Source: [Muricauda] lutisoli (nom. illeg.) | Lineage (GTDB): Bacteria; Bacteroidota; Bacteroidia; Flavobacteriales; Flavobacteriaceae | DNA: 64,000 bases | Reading direction: 5' to 3' | Assembly (NCBI RefSeq): GCF_017313105.1 | Contig: NZ_JAFLND010000003.1 | Coordinates: 436,879-500,878 of the forward strand | Shown here: positions 1 through 7,695 of the stretch, piece by piece | Numbering within the stretch: position 1 is the first letter of the stretch | Layout: each line of letters opens with the position of its first letter | Notes under the pieces: model-generated | The model's database searches: none | Told to the model about the DNA's origin: nothing | What the model saw: the letters and a program-made list of their open reading frames with translations, nothing else | Position numbers and translations under genes: made by a program

Positions 1-3000
1 TGCGGGCACCTATGACGGCACGGCCGGCACGGCCATCGCGATACCGACCCTGTCCATCACGGACGATGCGGATGTGGAGCCCAACGAGACGATCGACCTT
101 GCACTGGGCACGGCCACCGGCGACGCGACGCTAGGGGCGCAGACCACGACGACCTATACGATAAACAACGACGACACTTCTACCCTGACCATAACGAACG
201 CCAGTGTGGCGGAGGACGGGGGCAACCTTGTCTTCTCCGTAACCCTGAGCAATGCGGTGGTCGGTGGTACGGACGTCGCGTACACATTCACCGACGTCAC
301 GGCTACGGGCGGCGGCACGGACTATGACAGCGCCGGTGGCACGCTGAACTTCACGGGCACCGCCAGCGAGGTACAGACCATCAGCGTTCCTATCACGGAC
401 GATGCGATAGTGGAGGGCAACGAGACCTTTACAGTGACTCTTGGTACACCGACCAATGGGGTAGGTCTTAGCGGTTCCCCGGCCACGGGCACGATCACGG
501 ACGAGGACAGCGCCACCCTTACGATAACCAATGCGAGTGTCGCGGAGGACGGGGGCAACCTTGTCTTCGCGGTCACGCTGAACAATGCGGTTGTGGGCGG
601 CACGGACGTCGCGTACACATTCACCGACGTCACGGCTACGGGCGGCGGTACGGACTATGACAGCGCCGGTGGCACGCTGAACTTCACGGGCACGGCCAGC
701 GAGGTGCAGAACATCACCGTTCCGATCACGGACGATGCGATAGTGGAGGGCGACGAGACCTTTACGGTGGCCCTTGGCACCCCTACCAACGGGGTCGGTG
801 TAAGCGGTTCCCCGGCTACGGGAACCATTACCAATGATGATTCAGCAGCAGTTACCATTGCAAATACTAGTGGAAATGAGGATGATGGAGCTATCACGGT
901 TTCAGCAACTTTAGATAATGCAGTGGATGGTGGTTTTACGGTTCAAGTGTCCACGACCAATGGTACAGCTATTGCCGGAATAGATTATACTCAAGTAAAT
1001 GGATTGACACTCAATTTTGTCGGAAATGCAGGGGAAACACAAACTTTTGATGTGAACCCCATTGCAGATGCCTTAATTGAAGTAAATGAAACTTTGTCGG
1101 TTTCTATGGATAATTTGGGTGGGACTTCTTTATCAGTGGATATTTCAGATACTGCTACAATTACCATCAATAACGATGATTCCTGTTTGGCAACCACATC
1201 CCCAGTCCTTAATGGTTTGGATACTGAATTCTGTGTAACCGCATTGGGGGATTTTAGTCAAAACCTTAACGATTATGTGGATACCACTCCACCTGTCACT
1301 ACAGAATTACGTTGGAGTACCAATTCCGATACTTCGGTGACCGGAGATTATTTAGCGAGCAATGTAGTAACCACTGCAGGCACCTATTATGGATTTTTCT
1401 ATGATCCTTTGAACGATTGTACCAGTCCAAATTCGGTTACCGTTACTTTGGTTGTGAACGAGGAGCCCAATGCAGGCAATACTAATGGTATTTCCGTCTG
1501 CAACACTACAGAAAGCGGGGGCACTACTATTATTGATTTGGATGATCGAATTACTGGTCAAGATTCCGGATCATGGACAGTAACCAGTGCACAAACAGGA
1601 TCTTCTATAACTATCAATGCGAACAACATTATTAATTTTGATGGTCAACCCCTAGGGGAATATGTGTTCACCTATACCACGGATACTGCCCAGGCACCAT
1701 GTGTGGACCAGTCGGTGGATTTGACCATTACAGTCATCGATTGCTCACTTCCTTGTAATGCTGGGAACACGGCGCCCCAGTTTAATGGTACTGATACTAC
1801 CATTGAATTTTGCGACGAAGTAAATGCGGATTTAAACGATTATTTGGTCAGTACTACAGCTCCTGCGGGCACAACCCTCACTTGGAGTACAAGTAATATC
1901 CCCACAGAAACCGGGGCACACTTGATCAGTAGTAATGTGGTGGAACCGGGGACTTATTATGGATTCTTTTATGATGAAACCAACGATTGTGCCAGTCCTA
2001 TATTGCCCATAACCTTGGTTCGGAATTTTACACCTACCATTGATGTTGCCAACGGAGATGCCGGCTGTGGTCCATCTATTTTGACGCTTACAGCGAGCGC
2101 TTCCGTATCGGATGATAGTACGATTAACTATACCTGGTACGATGCTCCAACAGGGGGTGCTATTGTGGGAACCAACGCGACATTTACAACAAATACCTTA
2201 TCCGAAACCACATCGTTTTATGTAACCGCTTCGGCCAATGGTTGTGAAACAGAGCGTGTGGAAGTTGTAGCCACAATCAATGCTGCACCTACTGCAGGTA
2301 CACCTTCCAATACCGTGGCGTGCAATGTTGCGGGGGCTGGTGGTCCGAACGTTATTGATTTGGACGATTTGCTTACCGGAGCGGATGCAGGAACATGGTC
2401 CATTATCACCGACCCATCCAGTGGCACTTTGACCATTGGTTCGGATAACGCTGTGGATTTTGTGGGATTGCCCAGTGGAAGTTATGTGTTCGAATATACT
2501 ACAAATGTTGCGCAAGCACCTTGTACAGATACCTCGGTACAGGTAACCATTTCGGTAAGTGACTGTGTTGTGGATACCGATGGTGATGGCCTAACGGACG
2601 GGGAAGAAGCTACTTTGGGTACTAGCCCCACTAATCCTGACACCGATGGTGATGGTTTAACGGATGGGGAAGAAGTATTGGTGGTCGATGACACAAGCAC
2701 AGTGGCTGTTCCTGAAAATGCTACAGACCCTTTGGATCCATGTGATCCATTCTTGACACCGGATTGTAACCCTGAGGATATTGATTTGGCCATTACCAAA
2801 GAAGTGGATGATGAAGAAGTGTTACTGAACGACGAGATAACATTTACGATTACTTTGGAAAACACTACCATGGATAACGTATTGGATATTGTGGTAGGTG
2901 ATGTTTTGGATAGTGGATTTGAACTTTTGTCAAATACTCCTTCCAAAGGAACTTATGATCAAAATACGGGAGAATGGACCATTGATGCACTCGGTCCAGA

Positions 3001-3430
3001 GGAGGTAGTTACATTGGAGATAAGAGTGACTGTAATCGAAAGTGGAATATTGGAGAACACGGCAAGCTTGATTTCTTCCTTCCCGGCAGATGCTACAATT
3101 ACCGATAACAATGCATCTACCGTTCAGGTTCAAGTAAACCGAAGCCAATGTGAAGATCCAGGAACCATTTGTAATATCTTTTCGCCCAATAATGACGGCT
3201 TTAATGATACATTGACATTGGTAGGTGACGAACAATATCCAAACAATACATTTGAAGTGTTTGACCGCTATGGAAACAGCGTTTTTCAAATGAATGGATA
3301 CGATAGTTCTTGGGATGGCACTGGAAAGAACGGACAGTTGCCCAAGGGTACGTATTTCTATATCCTGGACCTAAATGGCGATGGAACGGATGTGGTAAAA
3401 GGATGGATTCAAATTGTAAGGAACAACTAA
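1..3430 (+). CDS. Giant Calx-beta repeat adhesin with T9SS type B C-terminal sorting domain (5' end outside window)
   Basis: The frame is open from base 2, so the N-terminus lies upstream; 1142 residues are visible. In order: the end of one Calx-beta repeat (1-60), two near-identical 111-residue Calx-beta repeats (61-171, 172-282) and a diverged third (283 to about 395). Then come Cys-containing Ig/PKD-like modules in which GTYYGFFYD and EYVFTYTT-type blocks each occur twice. A pair of DTDGDGLTDGEE calcium-binding thrombospondin type 3 repeats follows (about 858-890), then a DUF11-like beta domain (about 925-1045). The last 85 residues start NIFSPNNDGFND, contain FDRYGN and end in a KGTYFY...GWIQIVRNN block, which is the gliding-motility-associated (type B) T9SS signal. 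The product should be exported and held at the surface as an adhesin. Codon use changes sharply near base 835. sprF-like and porE-like genes follow at once. Confidence 0.9.
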   Translation, partial: AGTYDGTAGTAIAIPTLSITDDADVEPNETIDLALGTATGDATLGAQTTTTYTINNDDTSTLTITNASVAEDGGNLVFSVTLSNAVVGGTDVAYTFTDVTATGGGTDYDSAGGTLNFTGTASEVQTISVPITDDAIVEGNETFTVTLGTPTNGVGLSGSPATGTITDEDSATLTITNASVAEDGGNLVFAVTLNNAVVGGTDVAYTFTDVTATGGGTDYDSAGGTLNFTGTASEVQNITVPITDDAIVEGDETFTVALGTPTNGVGVSGSPATGTITNDDSAAVTIANTSGNEDDGAITVSATLDNAVDGGFTVQVSTTNGTAIAGIDYTQVNGLTLNFVGNAGETQTFDVNPIADALIEVNETLSVSMDNLGGTSLSVDISDTATITINNDDSCLATTSPVLNGLDTEFCVTALGDFSQNLNDYVDTTPPVTTELRWSTNSDTSVTGDYLASNVVTTAGTYYGFFYDPLNDCTSPNSVTVTLVVNEEPNAGNTNGISVCNTTESGGTTIIDLDDRITGQDSGSWTVTSAQTGSSITINANNIINFDGQPLGEYVFTYTTDTAQAPCVDQSVDLTITVIDCSLPCNAGNTAPQFNGTDTTIEFCDEVNADLNDYLVSTTAPAGTTLTWSTSNIPTETGAHLISSNVVEPGTYYGFFYDETNDCASPILPITLVRNFTPTIDVANGDAGCGPSILTLTASASVSDDSTINYTWYDAPTGGAIVGTNATFTTNTLSETTSFYVTASANGCETERVEVVATINAAPTAGTPSNTVACNVAGAGGPNVIDLDDLLTGADAGTWSIITDPSSGTLTIGSDNAVDFVGLPSGSYVFEYTTNVAQAPCTDTSVQVTISVSDCVVDTDGDGLTDGEEATLGTSPTNPDTDGDGLTDGEEVLVVDDTSTVAVPENATDPLDPCDPFLTPDCNPEDIDLAITKEVDDEEVLLNDEITFTITLENTTMDNVLDIVVGDVLDSGFELLSNTPSKGTYDQNTGEWTIDALGPEEVVTLEIRVTVIESGILENTASLISSFPADATITDNNASTVQVQVNRSQCEDPGTICNIFSPNNDGFNDTLTLVGDEQYPNNTFEVFDRYGNSVFQMNGYDSSWDGTGKNGQLPKGTYFYILDLNGDGTDVVKGWIQIVRNN
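182..847 (+). repeat. Two tandem near-identical 333-bp Calx-beta repeat units
   Basis: The units run 182-514 and 515-847. Each is 333 bases (111 codons), and 102 of 111 encoded residues match. Blocks such as the one around GTDYDSAGG are almost identical at DNA level 333 bases apart. Bases 1-181 look like the end of a preceding GC-rich Calx-beta unit, so the array probably continues upstream. These units are about 60% GC on the lines I counted, against about 40% just after. Confidence 0.9.
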
Positions 3431-3431
3431 A

Positions 3432-4421
3432 ATGCCAGATACAACAGTTTTTTTAAAATACAGAATTGTTCTACTTGTGCTTTTTATGGCCATAGAGCTT
3501 GCACAGGCACAAAAGGAACCCCAGTATACCCAGTACATGTACAATATCGGTAGTTTTAACCCCGCCTATGTGGGTACTGTTGAGACACCGGAGATTATCG
3601 GGTTGTACCGCGCCCAGTGGGTAGATATCCCCGGAGCGCCAACAACCATTCGCGGTGGTGCCAACATTCCTTTTAACAATGAAAAAATGGGATTGGGGGT
3701 CAATATCGTAAACGATGTACTCGGGCCTTCCAAACAAACCTATTTTGATGTGGCCTATTCTTATGAGATTCAATTGTCGGAAGATACCAAACTTTCCTTT
3801 GGATTGAATGCCGGAGGGTCATCTCTGAGCGTGGATTATTCAGAAGGTACATTTGAGCAGGGTTCTGACCCTTCACTTTTGGGAGGGAATTATAGTAACT
3901 TCTATCCAACTGTTGGGGCAGGACTATTTATGTACCACGAAGAAGATTGGTATTTAGGGGTTTCGGCACCCAATTTTTTGACCAATGCCCTTTACAATGA
4001 TGAAGTGGCCACTATTGTGGAAGACAATATGCAGTTCAACTTTATTGGAGGGTATGTGTTCGAGTTGGGAGAGCAGACCAAATTTAAACCGGCATTTTTA
4101 TTGAATTACTTGGGCGGATCTCCGGTAACGGTCAACCTATCTGCCAATTTCCAGTTTATAGATGCATTGACCGTTGGAGCTTCTTACCGATTCGACAATG
4201 CTGTGAGCGGATTGGCAGGGTTCCAGATATCCAACGCTATGTTTATTGGATATTCCTATGATTATAACACCAATGGGCTGGGAGAATATAGCGGTGGTTC
4301 GCACGAAGCCATTTTAAAATTTTATATTGGAAGAGGCGGTTTTGGTTCCGGAAACAATAAATCAAAGAACAAGAAGTCAAAAAATAAAGGAAAGCAGATT
4401 GATTCCCCTAGATTTTTCTAA
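3432..4421 (+). CDS. PorP/SprF family type IX secretion-associated outer membrane protein
   Basis: The protein has 329 residues and starts one base after the adhesin stop. It has a signal peptide (about 1-26, ending AQAQ) and then the PQYTQYMYN...NPAYVG block that opens PorP/SprF proteins. The rest is alternating aromatic and glycine-rich strands of an outer membrane beta-barrel, with a basic Lys/Asn tail. In Flavobacterium johnsoniae SprF is needed for secretion of its partner adhesin SprB, and paralogues sit beside type B CTD proteins. By position, this one probably handles the upstream Calx-beta adhesin. It is one of a multi-paralogue family, so I give no gene symbol. Confidence 0.9.
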   Translation: MPDTTVFLKYRIVLLVLFMAIELAQAQKEPQYTQYMYNIGSFNPAYVGTVETPEIIGLYRAQWVDIPGAPTTIRGGANIPFNNEKMGLGVNIVNDVLGPSKQTYFDVAYSYEIQLSEDTKLSFGLNAGGSSLSVDYSEGTFEQGSDPSLLGGNYSNFYPTVGAGLFMYHEEDWYLGVSAPNFLTNALYNDEVATIVEDNMQFNFIGGYVFELGEQTKFKPAFLLNYLGGSPVTVNLSANFQFIDALTVGASYRFDNAVSGLAGFQISNAMFIGYSYDYNTNGLGEYSGGSHEAILKFYIGRGGFGSGNNKSKNKKSKNKGKQIDSPRFF

Positions 4422-4422
4422 C

Positions 4423-6369
4423 ATGAACCATGTAAAAAAAATACAATTAACATTATGGGCATCCCTTTTGGGCGTGGTTTTCTGCTTTGCCCAAAATAAA
4501 CAATCCGAAGGCGATGTTTTCTTTTTTCAATACGAGTACCAAAAAGCAGTTGGTGCTTATGAAAAACAGCTTAACGAAGGAACTCTGACCAAACAACAGT
4601 TTTTAAACCTTGCGGATGCTTATTATGAAACCAATAATTTTGAAAAAGCCTCCGAAGCGTACATGGAAATCTTTGATCAGGATACCTTGATGGATGGCCA
4701 CCATTACAATAAAATGTTGCAAAGCCTTGCCAAAACTCCGGACTTTGAAGGAAAGGAGGACTTTTTGACCAGTATTTCCTCAAGTTTCCCAAAAGAACTT
4801 ATGGAGAACATTGAGTTCAATGAACAGTTGATGCAAAATGGCGCGGAAGATAATGAGTTGGACTACGCGATCTTTAATTTGGAGGCCAATAGCCCACAAA
4901 CGGATTTCGCCCCAAGTTTTTACAACAATAAGCTTTTGTTTTCCACGGGTCGTCAAGTAAATAAAAAACTACGGTACGAACCCGGTAACGAGGGGTATTT
5001 TAATATTTACGAATCGGAAATACAGCCATCCGGTCAAATTATGTCCTTGCATGTTTTTGAAGCTTTGGAAGATACCGATTATCATAAGGCGACACCATCG
5101 TATTCATCAGCCTTGAACAGTGTGTTCTATGTGGTGTCCAATACCCAAAATGGAGAGCTTTCCTTCGATTCCAACGGAAAAAATGCTTTGTCCATAGCCA
5201 AGCAGACCATAGGGGGAAGCAATCAGTTGTTGCTTAAGGATTTGAGCACCTCATTCTATTATCCTTTTTATGATGATACCAATGGAAGACTTTATTTCTC
5301 CGCCGATTTTGAGGATGGCTATGGAGGAACGGACATTTACTTTGTGTATACCAACAATGGGCAGGTCATGTCCGCACCCATCAATTTGGGACCACGAATC
5401 AATTCATCTGGTAACGAAATAGCTCCCTTTATATTCGAGAACAGCTTTTATTTTGCCTCTGATGTGTTTTACGGTCTCGGTGGAATGGATATTTACAAGG
5501 CAAATATGGAAGGTGGCGATTTTGGAATCCCTATTAATCTAGGCGATCAGATAAACTCTGAATTTGATGATTTTGGGTTGATCATACGAAACGAGGGAGA
5601 AGGTCTCTTGGGATATTTCGCCTCCAATCGTCCAGGAGGTAAAGGAAAGGACGATATTTACGGTTTTAAGGTGGATGAAAAACCTGGTCTTAAGACCATT
5701 ACGTTTAAAGGTGAGGTGGTCAATGCCAATCGCCGGCCCAATGTGGTTGCAAATACTGTTATTAGCCTTTGGGATATGGATGGTAATAAGTTGGCCGAGA
5801 CCATTTCTGACGAAGATGGGCAATATCGATTGGAAATTCCCGAGGAGACCGAAGTGGTGATGGAAGCTACTAAAGAAAGATATTCAAGATACATTGAGCG
5901 ATTCAATAAAGAAGAACTGGATGAATTACAAAACGGTTCCTTTGATATTGAAATAGCCTTGTACGACGATTTGGTGGAAGAACGGGAAGGCCAAAAGGTG
6001 GTAAAAATGGATGACTTTTATTTTGATACCAGTTCTACGCAATTAACCTATGAAATTGAGAAAGAACTGAACAAGGTTGTCGATTTTATAAAAGCATTCC
6101 CGGAGGCCCAACTGCGAATAGAGACTTATACCGATAGTAGAGGAGGTAGCAGTACTAATTTTAGACTGACCCAGGGACGTTCGGACGCCATTAAAAGGTA
6201 TTTATTGGAAAATGGTGTTCCCGCCAACAGTATATTGTATTCCATTGGTTATGGTGAGGATAAACTATTGAACAATTGCACAAATGGGGTCTTCTGTTTG
6301 GAAACATTGCACAAACAAAACCAACGTTCTTTGGTGGTAGTGCTCAATGACAACGTACTCTTCGATTAA
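4423..6369 (+). CDS. PorE-like OmpA family protein (TPR, beta-propeller, CarboxypepD-reg-like, OmpA C-terminal)
   Basis: I place the start at ATG 4423, one base after the preceding stop, giving 648 residues. An in-frame upstream start at 4327 would lie inside the previous gene and bury the signal peptide (ending VVFCFAQ). Domains: TPR-like helices (about 25-105); PD40/WD40-like propeller blades with GGTDIY, GGMDIY and GKDDIYGF motifs (about 150-420); a carboxypeptidase-regulatory-like fold (about 430-510); and an OmpA-type peptidoglycan-binding domain (about 530-640) with TDSRGG and RSDAIKRYL. This four-part architecture is that of PorE, which ties the T9SS to peptidoglycan. Role inference: it anchors the machinery serving the upstream adhesin. 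It converges with the Nramp-like gene with one base between stops. Confidence 0.85.
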   Translation: MNHVKKIQLTLWASLLGVVFCFAQNKQSEGDVFFFQYEYQKAVGAYEKQLNEGTLTKQQFLNLADAYYETNNFEKASEAYMEIFDQDTLMDGHHYNKMLQSLAKTPDFEGKEDFLTSISSSFPKELMENIEFNEQLMQNGAEDNELDYAIFNLEANSPQTDFAPSFYNNKLLFSTGRQVNKKLRYEPGNEGYFNIYESEIQPSGQIMSLHVFEALEDTDYHKATPSYSSALNSVFYVVSNTQNGELSFDSNGKNALSIAKQTIGGSNQLLLKDLSTSFYYPFYDDTNGRLYFSADFEDGYGGTDIYFVYTNNGQVMSAPINLGPRINSSGNEIAPFIFENSFYFASDVFYGLGGMDIYKANMEGGDFGIPINLGDQINSEFDDFGLIIRNEGEGLLGYFASNRPGGKGKDDIYGFKVDEKPGLKTITFKGEVVNANRRPNVVANTVISLWDMDGNKLAETISDEDGQYRLEIPEETEVVMEATKERYSRYIERFNKEELDELQNGSFDIEIALYDDLVEEREGQKVVKMDDFYFDTSSTQLTYEIEKELNKVVDFIKAFPEAQLRIETYTDSRGGSSTNFRLTQGRSDAIKRYLLENGVPANSILYSIGYGEDKLLNNCTNGVFCLETLHKQNQRSLVVVLNDNVLFD

Positions 6370-6370
6370 C

Positions 6371-7615
6371 TTACATCATTAGTTCCCAGCAATAGTATAA
6401 GGCAAATAACGATAGAAAAACAATCCCGCTATACGTGAGTGCACGTAGGCCTATTTTTGGCCTATATTGTTCTACAACATCTTTCCCTGTTACCGTTTTT
6501 AGGTTCATCCATCCTAAAAGTGGCGCAAAAACGAAAGATACAAAAGTGGCCAGCCCAACTAAATCCCCCATGTTTGCACTAAAAAGACTGATTACTATCC
6601 AATTGATCCAAGCCATGGCAATGACCATTAAGGCAAAGGCATGTTTTCTATTGTAGATATTCTTTTTGGGGTAAAGTTTTTGAAGGACATCCAAACTTAC
6701 CCTTGAGATGGCATCGTGTGCCGTCATACAAGTACTGAACATGGTCGCAAAAGCTGCTACGGCTATAAAAAAGTAGGCCCAACTTCCAATATGGGCAGTA
6801 AACAGATTGACCAATTGGTCGGCAAAAACTACCGAGTTGCCACTAAGTTCGGTTCCAGTGCCATATAAGGTCATCCAGCCGATAATCATAAAGAACAAGG
6901 CCAAAACTGCCGTTAAAATGTAGCCCACGTTAAATTCTTGGAGGGCAATTTTAAGTGTCGGCTTGTTCTTCATGGTTTTCAGGTTTTCCATACCCCAGAG
7001 GCTAACCCAGCCCGATGCTTCCACTGCTGTTGGCATCCATCCAACAAGCCCTATTAGAAACAAAATACCTACCTCATTAAAAATTTCAGGACGTTGATAG
7101 GATACTGCATGGGGCACGGGACCTTTTTGGATCACCATTACCGTAGTGACCAGCAGGGCAATAAAAAGAATGGTGATCACTGCTTTTAAAGAGTTTTCAA
7201 GAAACCGGTATTTACCGATGATCAACAATAAACTGATAAAAACAAACAATCCCAAAGACACAATGCCGGCACCGACCGAAGTGACTTCAAACAGATTCAT
7301 AAACAGTCCAGCCGTTACCACATAAAGCGCTGCCAAGATGGTAAAAGTGGAAATCAGGGTAACAAAGGCATATATCCACAAATATGTCTTGCCCAAATTG
7401 GTATATCCCTCAATCAGGCTTTTTTCCGTAACTGTGGTATACCGAATTCCAAACTCGAAAAAAGGATACTTCAACAAATTGGCCAAAATAATGGGGATCA
7501 CCATAACCCATCCATATTGCGCCCCTGCTTTTGTGGATAGCACCAAGTGTGAGGTGCCAATGGCCATACTGGCGAACAATAGGCCAGGGCCAAGTGCTTT
7601 CAACAATGCCTTCAT
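6371..7615 (-). CDS. Nramp family divalent metal transporter-like protein, divergent metal site
   Basis: A 414-residue polytopic membrane protein with about 11 hydrophobic segments. It opens with the Nramp-type sequence LLKALGPGLLFASMAIGTSH. In classical Nramp/MntH transporters the first helix carries DPGN; here the matching place reads G20-T-S-H23, and the helix 6 metal motif (MPH) is replaced by WMPTAVEASGW. The fold family is clear, but the substrate need not be Mn2+ or Fe2+. It stands alone, downstream of the S9 peptidase on the same strand with an 80-base gap. Confidence 0.8.
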   Translation of the reverse strand: MKALLKALGPGLLFASMAIGTSHLVLSTKAGAQYGWVMVIPIILANLLKYPFFEFGIRYTTVTEKSLIEGYTNLGKTYLWIYAFVTLISTFTILAALYVVTAGLFMNLFEVTSVGAGIVSLGLFVFISLLLIIGKYRFLENSLKAVITILFIALLVTTVMVIQKGPVPHAVSYQRPEIFNEVGILFLIGLVGWMPTAVEASGWVSLWGMENLKTMKNKPTLKIALQEFNVGYILTAVLALFFMIIGWMTLYGTGTELSGNSVVFADQLVNLFTAHIGSWAYFFIAVAAFATMFSTCMTAHDAISRVSLDVLQKLYPKKNIYNRKHAFALMVIAMAWINWIVISLFSANMGDLVGLATFVSFVFAPLLGWMNLKTVTGKDVVEQYRPKIGLRALTYSGIVFLSLFALYYCWELMM

Positions 7616-7695
7616 CTAGCTTGTTTGTTAATTTTCAGGCAGGAAGATATGTTTTTTTGTTGAAAGTTTTCAGATTCATCCCGCCTAGGAATACG

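Noticed and set aside
322..633. Open frame on the minus strand inside the Calx-beta repeats
   Set aside because: It is antisense to a clear GC-rich repeat gene; GC-rich repeats give long spurious frames. Its translation is low complexity and resembles no known family.
4327..4422. Upstream in-frame start for the PorE-like gene
   Set aside because: It lies inside the PorP/SprF gene in another frame and would bury the signal peptide; ATG 4423 follows the stop by one base.
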